Shown one piece after another: positions 28,864 to 37,396 of a stretch of 64,000 nt of DNA. A model generated the notes under the pieces. The model was given only the letters and a program-made list of their open reading frames with translations. It was not told the origin of the DNA and searched no databases. The translations under genes were made by a program, and so were the position numbers. The stretch comes from Flammeovirga kamogawensis (GTDB lineage: Bacteria; Bacteroidota; Bacteroidia; Cytophagales; Flammeovirgaceae): NCBI RefSeq assembly GCF_018736065.1, contig NZ_CP076128.1, forward strand, positions 1,426,001-1,490,000, read 5' to 3'. The first letter of the stretch is position 1; every line of letters starts with the position of its first letter.

Positions 28864-30024
28864 TTACCTTCTCTCCACTCCTGGTTTTGAACCATTTTTA
28901 TGATAAATTTCAAAGGCATCGTCTATACAAGAGGGCATCCATTCCCAGGGATTACGCCTTGTTACAAAATATTTCATCTTTTTGAGATTACAGATGGAAG
29001 CAGGAAGAGTTGTTAAGTGGTTATATTCTACATGAAAACTAAAAATCTCTGTACAATTACCTATTTCCGATGGAAGCGATGTTAGCTTATTGTCGTCCAA
29101 TTCTAATTTCTCTAAATTAATTAGATTACCTATACTTGGTGAAATAGATGTGAGTTGATTACTACTAAGACGTAAAATTTTTATTTGATCGCACTTCCAT
29201 ACAAAATCTGGAACTTTGGTTAATTCCATTTCAGAGAGTGTTATCTTTATTAAAGAATCAATTAACCAAAGGCTATCAGGAAAAGATTTTAAATTAACAC
29301 ACCCTTTCAAATGTAAATTCCTTAATTTAGATAGCTTTTTTATTGAGGAGGGAAGTGCTTTAAGATTAGTATTACGGGTTATTGATAAACCTCTTAATTG
29401 ATGTAAATTACCAATGTTTTTGGGTAATGTTTTAATTAAATTACCTGCTATCGTAAACTCTTCTAAAGTTGTTATTGAGCAAATTTCAGTAGGTATTTTT
29501 TTTATCTTATTCTGAGATAAAGATAACTTCTTAAGCTTATCTAGTTTATTGATATCCTTTGGTATAGAAGTAATTTCATTATTATTTAACAATAAATATT
29601 CTAGCTTATCAAAATTAAGGAAGAAAGGGGGGATTTCATCTAATTTACTTTCAATAATCTGTAATTTGGATAGTTTCTTAAATTTTTTCAAGTGAATTAA
29701 ATCTTGAGAAATATTTTCATAATAAATAAAAGTAAAACTAGAAATTGAATCTTCTTTATTTCTAAAAATAGAATACCACTCTTCTAAAGAGTCTCCTCTA
29801 TTACCCCAAAAAGAAACCCAATACATTCCTTCATCATTTATACCAAAATCTGATTTAGGAAAATTCTTCTTCAATTCTTTCAAAAAAGGTGTTTCTCTAC
29901 CCTCTTCTGCTGAAAAAATATTACAAGCAGAGAGTATCAATAAACTAATTAAGAGTATTATTCTATTTCCAATAATCTGACGCATAACTTCTAAATCTAT
30001 GAATGACACCTTCTCTTTTCTCAT
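28864..30024 (-). CDS. LRR lipoprotein, array copy 4 (N-type B, mid-type TR, LRR-type y)
   Basis: The 386-residue product has lipobox ILSAC with linker SAEEGRE as in copy 5, then the type B N-domain of copies 6 and 7. The middle repeat reads SITRNTNLKALPSS, a variant otherwise found only in copy 1, where other copies have SISGNPNLNALPSS. It ends with block y (LTKVPDFVWKC...LEKLELDDN). It therefore combines a copy-5-like linker, a copy-6-like N-domain and a copy-1-like C-half, a mosaic best explained by gene conversion. Confidence 0.85.
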   Translation of the reverse strand: MRKEKVSFIDLEVMRQIIGNRIILLISLLILSACNIFSAEEGRETPFLKELKKNFPKSDFGINDEGMYWVSFWGNRGDSLEEWYSIFRNKEDSISSFTFIYYENISQDLIHLKKFKKLSKLQIIESKLDEIPPFFLNFDKLEYLLLNNNEITSIPKDINKLDKLKKLSLSQNKIKKIPTEICSITTLEEFTIAGNLIKTLPKNIGNLHQLRGLSITRNTNLKALPSSIKKLSKLRNLHLKGCVNLKSFPDSLWLIDSLIKITLSEMELTKVPDFVWKCDQIKILRLSSNQLTSISPSIGNLINLEKLELDDNKLTSLPSEIGNCTEIFSFHVEYNHLTTLPASICNLKKMKYFVTRRNPWEWMPSCIDDAFEIYHKNGSKPGVERR

Positions 30025-30075
30025 TGTTTATTAGTTTTTAGTTGAGTATAAAAAATCTTACTACCTACCCACGAA

Positions 30076-31233
30076 TTACCTTCTCTCCACTCCTGGTTTT
30101 GAACCATTTTTATGATAAATCTCAAAGGCATCGTCTATACAAGAGGGCATCCATTCCCAGGGATTACGCCTTGTTACAAAATATTTCATCTTTTTAAGAT
30201 TACAGATGGAAGCAGGAAGAGTTGTTAAGTGGTTATATTCTACATGAAAACTAAAGATCTCTGTACAATTACCTATTTCCGATGGAAGCGATGTTAGCTT
30301 ATTGTCGTCCAATTCTAATTTCTCTAAATTAATTAAATTACCTATACTTGGTGAAATAGATGTGAGTTGATTACTGCTAAGACGTAAAATTTTTATTTGA
30401 TCACATTTCCATACAAAATCTGGAACTTTGGTTAATTCCATTTCAGAGAGTGTTATCTTTATTAAAGAATTGAGTAACCAAAGACTATCAGGAAAAGATT
30501 TTAAATTTACACACCCTTTCAAACGTAAATTCCTTAATTTAGATAGCTTTTTTATTGAGGAGGGAAGTGCGTTGAGGTTAGGATTACCGCTTATTGACAA
30601 ACCTCTTAATTGATGTAAATTACCAATGTTTTTTGGTAATGTTTTAATTAAATTATCTGATATAGTAAACTCTTCTAAAGTTGTTATAGAACAAATTTCA
30701 GCAGGAACTTTTTTTATCTTATTCTGATGTAAATATAATTTCTTAAGCTTATCTAGTTTATTGATATCCTTTGGTATAGAAGTAATTTTGTTATTATATA
30801 GTAGTAAAAATTCTAATTTTTTAAAATTGAGTATTGGAGAAGGGATTTCTATCAAATCACAATCAACAATACTTAATGTTTCTAAACTATCAAATTGACA
30901 TATCAAATTAATAGATTTTATTATATCTGGATATTTTCTAAACTTAATGTAATCAATTGAATCTCTTTTACTTTTTAAATCTTTAAACCAATTGTCTAAT
31001 TGATCTTTATGACCTAAAAATGCAAACCAATACATACCGTCTTCATCTATCCCAGCATATGAATTTGGATATTTAGCTTTTATTTCTTCTAAGAATGGAG
31101 TCGTTCTCTCATCTTCAGCTGATATATAACTACAAGATGAAAATATCAATACACTAATTAAAACTATTATTCTATTTCCAATAATCTGACGCATAACTTC
31201 TAAATCTATGAATGACACCTTCTCTTTTCTCAT
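30076..31233 (-). CDS. LRR lipoprotein, array copy 3 (N-type D, LRR-type y)
   Basis: The 385-residue product has lipobox IFSSC with linker YISAEDER, the signal type of copies 1 and 8. The N-domain is type D (IKAKYPNSYAGIDEDGMYW, RKYPDIIKSINLICQF, VDCDLIEIPSPILNFKKLEFLLL), shared only with copy 2. The LRR block is type y. The leader and 51-base gap match the other copies. Because copy 2 has the same N-domain but the other signal type and block x, signal, N-domain and LRR block all reassort independently. Confidence 0.85.
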   Translation of the reverse strand: MRKEKVSFIDLEVMRQIIGNRIIVLISVLIFSSCSYISAEDERTTPFLEEIKAKYPNSYAGIDEDGMYWFAFLGHKDQLDNWFKDLKSKRDSIDYIKFRKYPDIIKSINLICQFDSLETLSIVDCDLIEIPSPILNFKKLEFLLLYNNKITSIPKDINKLDKLKKLYLHQNKIKKVPAEICSITTLEEFTISDNLIKTLPKNIGNLHQLRGLSISGNPNLNALPSSIKKLSKLRNLRLKGCVNLKSFPDSLWLLNSLIKITLSEMELTKVPDFVWKCDQIKILRLSSNQLTSISPSIGNLINLEKLELDDNKLTSLPSEIGNCTEIFSFHVEYNHLTTLPASICNLKKMKYFVTRRNPWEWMPSCIDDAFEIYHKNGSKPGVERR

Positions 31234-31284
31234 TGTTTATTAGTTTTTAGCTGAGTATAAAAAAACATACTATCTACACACGAA

Positions 31285-32442
31285 TTACCTTCTCTCCACT
31301 CCTGGTTTTGAACCATATTTATGATAAATCTCAAAGGCATCGTCTATACAAGAGGGCATCCATTCCCAGGGATTACGCCTTGTTGCAAAATATTTCATCT
31401 TTTTGAGATTACAGATAGAAGCAGGAAGAGTTGTTAAGTGGTTATATTCTACATGAAAACTAAAAATCTCTGTACAATTACCTATTTCTGATGGAATTGA
31501 TGTTAGTTTATTGTCATCAAGGTATAAAGTACTAAGTTTTGTAAGATTACCAATCTCACTGGAAAGAGATATAAGTTTATTACTCTCTAAGTTTAGATAT
31601 TCTATTTGATTGCATTTCCAAACAAAATCTGGTACAGTTTGCAAATCCATTTCAGATAACGTAATATTTATCAAAGAATCAATTAACCAAAGGCTATCTG
31701 GAAAGGATTTTAAATTAACACACCCTTTCAAATGTAAATTCCTTAATCTAGATAGTTTTTTTATTGAGGAGGGAAGTGCGTTGAGGTTAGGATTACCGCT
31801 TATTGACAAACCTCTTAATTGATGTAAATTACCAATGTTTTTAGGTAATGTTTTAATTAAATTATCTGCTATAGTAAACACTTCTAAAGTTGTTATAGAA
31901 CAAATTTCAGCAGGAACTTTTTTTATCTTATTCTGAGATAAAGATAACTTCTTAAGCTTATCTAGTTTATTGATATCCTTTGGTATAGAAGTAATTTTGT
32001 TATTATATAGCAGTAAAAATTCTAATTTTTTAAAGTTGAGTATTGGAGAAGGGATTTCTATCAAATCACAATCAACAATACTTAATGTTTCTAAACTATC
32101 AAATTGACATATCAAATTAATAGACTTTATTATATCTGGATATTTTCTAAACTTAATGTAATCAATTGAATCTCTTTTACTTTTTAAATCTTTAAACCAA
32201 TTGTCTAAATGGTCTTTATGACCTAAAAATGCGAACCAATACATATCGTCTTCATCTATTCCAGCATATGAATTTGGATATTTAGCTTTTATTTCTTCTA
32301 AGAATGGAGTCGTTTTCTCCTCTTCTGCTGAAAAAATATTACAAGTAGAGAGTATCAATAAACTAATTAAGAGTATTATTCTATTTCCAATAATCTGACG
32401 CATAACTTCTAAATCTATGAATGACACCTTCTCTTTTCTCAT
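31285..32442 (-). CDS. LRR lipoprotein, array copy 2 (N-type D, LRR-type x)
   Basis: The 385-residue product has lipobox ILSTC with linker NIFSAEEEK, then the type D N-domain with small differences from copy 3 (DDMYW; KDHLDNW). The C-half is block x (LQTVPDFVWKCNQIEYLNL, LSTLYLDDNKLTSIP) with FATRRNP and the ending KYGSKPGVERR, features otherwise found together only in copy 8. A recent exchange of the whole C-half between copies 2 and 8, the two near-ends of the array, is likely. Confidence 0.85.
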   Translation of the reverse strand: MRKEKVSFIDLEVMRQIIGNRIILLISLLILSTCNIFSAEEEKTTPFLEEIKAKYPNSYAGIDEDDMYWFAFLGHKDHLDNWFKDLKSKRDSIDYIKFRKYPDIIKSINLICQFDSLETLSIVDCDLIEIPSPILNFKKLEFLLLYNNKITSIPKDINKLDKLKKLSLSQNKIKKVPAEICSITTLEVFTIADNLIKTLPKNIGNLHQLRGLSISGNPNLNALPSSIKKLSRLRNLHLKGCVNLKSFPDSLWLIDSLINITLSEMDLQTVPDFVWKCNQIEYLNLESNKLISLSSEIGNLTKLSTLYLDDNKLTSIPSEIGNCTEIFSFHVEYNHLTTLPASICNLKKMKYFATRRNPWEWMPSCIDDAFEIYHKYGSKPGVERR

Positions 32443-32493
32443 TGTTTATTAGTTTTTAGTTGAGTATAAAAAATCTTACTATCTACCCACGAA

Positions 32494-33612
32494 TTACCTT
32501 CTCTCCACTCCTGGTTTTGAACCATTTTTATGATAAATCTCAAAGGCATCATCTATACAAGAGGGCATCCATTCCCAAGGATTACGCCTTGTTACAAAAT
32601 ATTTCATCTTTTTGAGATTACAGATGGAAGCAGGAAGAGTTGTTAAGTGGTTATATTCTACATGAAAACTAAAAATCTCTGTACAATTACCTATTTCCGA
32701 TGGAAGCGATGTTAGCTTATTGTCGTCCAATTCTAATTTCTCTAAATTAATTAAATTACCTATACTTGGTGAAATAGATGTGAGTTGATTACTGCTAAGA
32801 CGTAAAATTTTTATTTGATCACATTTCCATACAAAATCTGGAACTTTGGTTAATTCCATTTCAGAGAGTGTTATCTTTATTAAAGAATCAATTAACCAAA
32901 GGCTATCAGGAAAAGATTTTAAATTAACACACCCTTTCAAATGTAAATTCCTTAATTTAGATAGCTTTTTTATTGAGGAGGGAAGTGCTTTAAGGTTAGT
33001 ATTACGGGTTATTGATAAACCTCTTAATTGATGTAAATTACCAATGTTTTTGGGTAATGTTTTAATTAAATTACCTGCTATCGTAAACTCTTCTAAAGTT
33101 GTTATAGAACAAATTTCAGCAGGAACTTTTTTTATCTTATTCTGAGATAAAGATAACTTTTTAAGCTTATCTAGTTTATTAATATCCTTTGGTATAGAAG
33201 TAATTTCATTATTATTTAACAATAAATATTCTAGCTTATGAAAATTAAGGAAGAAAGGGGGGATTTCAGTGAGATTACAGTTATAAACCTCTAAATATTC
33301 TAAGTTTTTGATTTCTTTCAATAAAGATATATTATCATTCAATTTTGGAAATTTTGAAAAACTTATGACATCTATAGAATCCATTTTTTTATTTATATCA
33401 TTGTACCAATCATCTAAATTATCACTATAACCTCTAAAATGTATCCAATACATATCCCTCTCGTCTAACCCAAATGTTGAATCTGGATACTTTTTCTTTA
33501 TAAATTCGAGAAATGGTGTCGTTTTCTCATCTTCAGCTGATATATAACTACAAGATGAAAATATCAATAAACTAATTAAGAGTATTATTCTATTTCCAAT
33601 AATCTGATGCAT
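32494..33612 (-). CDS. LRR lipoprotein, array copy 1, overlapping the 755-residue gene
   Basis: The 372-residue product starts MHQIIGNR directly, without the 13-residue leader of the other copies, so the lipobox cysteine (IFSSC) is at residue 21. This supports the internal Met as the functional start throughout the array. Its first 23 bases lie inside the 3' end of the 755-residue gene in another frame, suggesting coupled translation. N-domain type A (as copy 8), middle variant SITRNTNLKALPSS (as copy 4), block y. This is probably the founder position of the array, next to the CIS operon. Confidence 0.87.
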   Translation of the reverse strand: MHQIIGNRIILLISLLIFSSCSYISAEDEKTTPFLEFIKKKYPDSTFGLDERDMYWIHFRGYSDNLDDWYNDINKKMDSIDVISFSKFPKLNDNISLLKEIKNLEYLEVYNCNLTEIPPFFLNFHKLEYLLLNNNEITSIPKDINKLDKLKKLSLSQNKIKKVPAEICSITTLEEFTIAGNLIKTLPKNIGNLHQLRGLSITRNTNLKALPSSIKKLSKLRNLHLKGCVNLKSFPDSLWLIDSLIKITLSEMELTKVPDFVWKCDQIKILRLSSNQLTSISPSIGNLINLEKLELDDNKLTSLPSEIGNCTEIFSFHVEYNHLTTLPASICNLKKMKYFVTRRNPWEWMPSCIDDAFEIYHKNGSKPGVERR

Positions 33613-35857
33613 AACTTCTGTTTTCTAAATAATTTTTAAATAGTACTAATTCTTCAAATTCAGAGCCTGTAATTATTAAGATATTCTGGCTATTAATATT
33701 CTTAAACCTACTCTTACCTAGTCTGCTAAAAACTTGCTCTTTTGTTTTACCAAAATGCCTATGGATGTCAAATCCCATAATTTTATCGGGAACATCTTCA
33801 TCATCATTTAACTTCACCCATTCTTTATTAAACTGTTCTTGGAACTTATTTTTTATTCCTTTAATGGCAGATGAATGTTTATTTTTAAAAAGTTCCCAGT
33901 CAGTACAACTGTACGTAGAATCTTCGTTCTTTTGTAATGCTTCTAATCTTTCTAGAATCAATGCATCATGTTCTTTGTAAGAATCTTTATCATTTAAACG
34001 TTCCAATTTCGTCTGCTTCAAATAAGTAGTTAAACTTTTTTGGAATGAAGTATCTCTTGCTTCCCACATCATCTGATTGTATACAGTACTGATATAACTA
34101 AGGGTATCTTCCATTACAATTTCTGCAAAAGCTACCTTATTTGTGGCAGTAATGCTTACACTCATCTTTTTACCTTTACTTGTGGCACTACTATTTTTCT
34201 GAGTGGACATTGACGCCTCATTGTTAAACCAAAATCTTAAATACTGAATATGATAGTTTTCACCCTCTTGATATGCATTTACTTCTACAGTAATACTTTG
34301 TTTATAATCTAAAATTCTTTCTATTCCACCTTCACTCGCATTCTTTTTATGATATACTGTAGCAACTATTGTTCTACCTAATTCATTTTCAAGAGCCGAA
34401 AGGCTAGAAAGGCCACCTTTAATTGAGCTAAATGCTTTGACTATACTTTCCTTATGGGATGTAAAATTATCTACTAAACTACTTCCTGATATTTTACCAT
34501 CAGTAGATTTTATTTCTGTAATAGGTAACTGAATTTGAAAGTTTAAATAGTCACCATTATTATCTTTATTTGCATCATTCATCACTTTTGTCAACTCCAA
34601 AGTTGCACTAACACTTAAATCGTTAGATAAAGGAACGTCTAAACTAACTGATGTTGCTTGCTCAAAAATAGTATCTGTATGATGATCGTTGCTTGCTTTT
34701 ATAAATTCTAAGTCAGGACTATAAGTTTCTAAACTTTGCTCTGTACCAACTTTATTAATTCCATTTCTCTTAACACGAGATATTGTTGTTTTTTTATACT
34801 CTCCATGTACACCCAATTTTTCATCTAAACCTACTTCTGCATTGGCATTTAAAGCATGATAAACTTTCGATACAGAAGTATATCCTTTACTTAAAGCTTT
34901 CTTATTTGTTTTCCAATAGCTAGATTTATCATCAAGTCCATATTCTTTAGGATCCAAATCCGATTTATCCAAAACTACTCTAAACGTATTATGAAAATGA
35001 GCAAGAAAATGATCTATTGATTCATAACTTCCATTAAGTTGATCAAATGTATTTAAAGACCCCCCTCCTTTTATACCTATATCTGCATTTAAAATACCTA
35101 CATCTATACCACCAGACCCTCCTAGTTTCCAATTCACTGATGTCGTAAAACGTCTATCATCTGTAACACTCCCAGAAAGTCCCATTCCACCGTTAAGTGA
35201 AACTGTGAAGATTAAACTAACTCTTGAAGTTAAATTAATTGCAAAATCAATTTTTGATTCTGATAGTGATAAATTATTTTTTTCTCCTGGAAAAAGAGAA
35301 TGCATTTTATTGGCTAGTAAAAGAGGTGAATACCTTTCTACCCCTGTGGCAGGTGATAACTCGGTAGCATTAACTCTTTTCTTTGTTATTTTCTTTTCAA
35401 GTGGTGTTACATTTTTACACTCTTCATAAGCAAAACCAAAAGCAGTTGCTTCGCTTCCATAATAAAAGTGTGCAAATATAGTCGCCGTAGAATCGATAGG
35501 AGTATAAGAAGCTATCTCCTTGTGAAGTAACGATGCGTTCCCCAAAGAAATTAGGTCTCTGTTAGTTACTGTTGTGTCTGCAAAAAAGGAGTTATTCACA
35601 AATAGAAGATATTCAATATTCAAATTAAATTTCTTCGCAATATCTGTAATTTTTTCACCTTCGTCTTTAGCATAAAACACAGTATTCCCATTATAATAAC
35701 AAAACCCCTTATGGTAATAATTATCATACACAGGACCATCACTTTTTAAGGCTTGGTCTATATCTAAACCCTCTAGTCCCGTATTAATAGATGCAAAATC
35801 TATATGAAAATCTTCTTCTTCTTCAAAATCTAAGAAGTTAGTTTTATTTTTACTCAT
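33590..35857 (-). CDS. LysM-like 755-residue protein at the end of the CIS operon, candidate cargo
   Basis: No family recognised over the full length. The N-terminus is short and very acidic (FLDFEEEEDFHIDF), without a signal peptide. Residues about 59-107 fit a LysM fold (VFYAKDEGEKITDIAKKFNLNIEYLL, then ISLG). Residues about 205-280 are glycine-rich beta strands (LNGGMGLSGSV, WKLGGSGGIDVGI, DIGIKGGGSL). About 450-600 is another beta-rich part and the C-terminal 150 residues are charged helices. It follows the AAA+ ATPase by 31 bases and overlaps LRR copy 1. Its position after the conserved ATPase, lack of export signal and mixed domain build are what CIS cargo proteins often show, but a structural role is equally possible. 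Confidence 0.6.
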   Translation of the reverse strand: MSKNKTNFLDFEEEEDFHIDFASINTGLEGLDIDQALKSDGPVYDNYYHKGFCYYNGNTVFYAKDEGEKITDIAKKFNLNIEYLLFVNNSFFADTTVTNRDLISLGNASLLHKEIASYTPIDSTATIFAHFYYGSEATAFGFAYEECKNVTPLEKKITKKRVNATELSPATGVERYSPLLLANKMHSLFPGEKNNLSLSESKIDFAINLTSRVSLIFTVSLNGGMGLSGSVTDDRRFTTSVNWKLGGSGGIDVGILNADIGIKGGGSLNTFDQLNGSYESIDHFLAHFHNTFRVVLDKSDLDPKEYGLDDKSSYWKTNKKALSKGYTSVSKVYHALNANAEVGLDEKLGVHGEYKKTTISRVKRNGINKVGTEQSLETYSPDLEFIKASNDHHTDTIFEQATSVSLDVPLSNDLSVSATLELTKVMNDANKDNNGDYLNFQIQLPITEIKSTDGKISGSSLVDNFTSHKESIVKAFSSIKGGLSSLSALENELGRTIVATVYHKKNASEGGIERILDYKQSITVEVNAYQEGENYHIQYLRFWFNNEASMSTQKNSSATSKGKKMSVSITATNKVAFAEIVMEDTLSYISTVYNQMMWEARDTSFQKSLTTYLKQTKLERLNDKDSYKEHDALILERLEALQKNEDSTYSCTDWELFKNKHSSAIKGIKNKFQEQFNKEWVKLNDDEDVPDKIMGFDIHRHFGKTKEQVFSRLGKSRFKNINSQNILIITGSEFEELVLFKNYLENRSYASDYWK

Positions 35858-35888
35858 TGTTTAATAGTTTTTAGCTTAAAAAAACAGA

Positions 35889-37313
35889 TTACATTCTACG
35901 GCCAGTATGCACTGCTGTTCTACCTAACCTTTGTTCTATTAATGCTGCTCCTGGAGCTGTATCTGGACAAACCCTATAAGTAGAATCTCTCTTGTAAAAT
36001 TCTTTCTTTAAGTAAGGCTCTACTATTTCAAATGTTATCTCTTTGTGATTATCATGAATTAATTTAATCAGTACCTCAGAGATTATTGAGCTGATATTAG
36101 CACCAGATAACTGATAATTTTGTGATAATTCTTCTAATAAACCCTCTTTATATATATAACCTTTTGGTAATGCAGTTGCCCATAATAAATATCTTTCTTT
36201 TGCTAATGGGAAAGGGAACTCTATAATATGATTAATTCTACGGAGCATTGCTTTATCAACATGAGTTCTTATATCTGTTACGTTACTTGCTAAAATTACT
36301 ATCCCATCAAAGGTTTCTAAGCGTTGTAATAAATAAGACATTTCTTGATTACTATATTTATCCTTGGCTTCATTCACATTTTCATTTCTTTTCGTAAAAA
36401 TTGAATCCGCTTCATCGATAAATAATATACAATTATGCCCTTCCAAACGGGTAAAAATTCGCTCCATGGCTTTTTCAAAATCACCAACATATCTTGAAAC
36501 TACCCTAGAAATATCTAATGTATAAGTTGGTACATTATAGTCTTGTCCTAATGTTGTTGCTGTAAGAGATTTACCTGTACCCGGTGAACCAGTAAATACA
36601 AATAACTGATTAGATTTAATATAACTGTATAGCTCTTTTTTTTCTTTTAGTAATGGACGAACCTTAAGTAGTAATTCTAAAGATTCTAATTCCTTTTTTG
36701 TTTCATTAGGTAAAATAACCTTCTCAAAAGACATTTTACTAGTTGTCAATCTTGCCGGAAAATCAATTTCATGATCCAAACGTGGTGATTCACCTCCTAT
36801 TAAATATTCAATATAATTATTAGCTACTTTTAGTTTTTGATCTAATAAATTATCGTTGTTTTTTGAATAATGACTTAACTCAATTATACCATCTTTAATT
36901 AATGGAAACGTAGGAGATGCTACTTTTAATAAAAAGGCGTTTCTATCTTTTTTAGGTATACATATCATCAAAAAAGTCTTCAATGTAGGTATAAAAATTT
37001 CCCTCTCCTTTTCTAAAAAACCTCCAAAATTTGTTCTAAAATTCACTTTTTTAAATCCCTCTACAAAAGGAAGAAAAAGTTCTGGTAAGAATTCCCAAGA
37101 ATAGGCAAAAATAATTAATAACTCTTCTTCTAAAGTCAATCGGTATTTTTGTGAAAGTTGCCCTAAATTACTATTTAGATCTATTGGACTGATTGAGATC
37201 TTAGTATCATCATTTTTAAAATGTTTTTCAATAATCTGTTTCAAGATTAAAACTCTAGAAGATAGTATTTGCTCATTACTATTGATATCTTTTCTAGTTT
37301 CAAGTGTCTCCAT
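35889..37313 (-). CDS. CIS-associated AAA+ ATPase (Afp15/Pvc15-like)
   Basis: The 474-residue protein has an N-terminal helical domain (about 1-190) and an AAA+ module. Walker A GSPGTGKS lies at 242-249, Walker B ILFIDEAD at 296-303, sensor 1 VILASN near 335, and an arginine-finger region MLRRINHIIEFP near 350. AAA+ proteins of this type are a hallmark of eCIS loci. In PVC and Afp the equivalent is needed for cargo loading or assembly, though its exact step is unsettled. It lies between the 12-TM/HEAT protein and the candidate cargo gene, as in many eCIS loci where cargo follows the ATPase. Confidence 0.87.
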   Translation of the reverse strand: METLETRKDINSNEQILSSRVLILKQIIEKHFKNDDTKISISPIDLNSNLGQLSQKYRLTLEEELLIIFAYSWEFLPELFLPFVEGFKKVNFRTNFGGFLEKEREIFIPTLKTFLMICIPKKDRNAFLLKVASPTFPLIKDGIIELSHYSKNNDNLLDQKLKVANNYIEYLIGGESPRLDHEIDFPARLTTSKMSFEKVILPNETKKELESLELLLKVRPLLKEKKELYSYIKSNQLFVFTGSPGTGKSLTATTLGQDYNVPTYTLDISRVVSRYVGDFEKAMERIFTRLEGHNCILFIDEADSIFTKRNENVNEAKDKYSNQEMSYLLQRLETFDGIVILASNVTDIRTHVDKAMLRRINHIIEFPFPLAKERYLLWATALPKGYIYKEGLLEELSQNYQLSGANISSIISEVLIKLIHDNHKEITFEIVEPYLKKEFYKRDSTYRVCPDTAPGAALIEQRLGRTAVHTGRRM

Positions 37314-37396
37314 AATTTAATTAATAAAATTTTTGTTTATTGTTTAAGTGATTTGCAATAAGCTTTACTTCAAAAAATCTATTTATAGTTTAGTTT

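Larger units (their letters stand above)
24000..33617 (-). repeat. Eight-copy tandem LRR lipoprotein gene array, unit about 1.21 kb
   Basis: Eight genes in the same direction, with start-to-start distances of 1206, 1209 or 1212 bases and an intergenic gap of exactly 51 bases every time. Coding ends, spacers and leaders are nearly identical between units, while the N-terminal domain and the penultimate LRR block vary in a patchwork. The unit begins within the 3' end of the 755-residue gene and the last spacer-like sequence ends near 24,000. Confidence 0.95.

Noticed and set aside
24350-33031. Recurring open frames of 61-70 codons on the plus strand inside the LRR genes (for example at 25586, 28010, 30428)
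   Set aside because: They lie antisense to strong LRR coding sequence at the same place in each unit, so they recur only because the units are duplicates. No start signals or family match support them.
24000-33617. CRISPR array or diversity-generating retroelement
   Set aside because: Repeats are whole genes of 1.2 kb, not short repeats with spacers, and no cas gene, reverse transcriptase or adenine-biased template repeat is visible. Variation is by patchwork exchange rather than A-to-N mutation.
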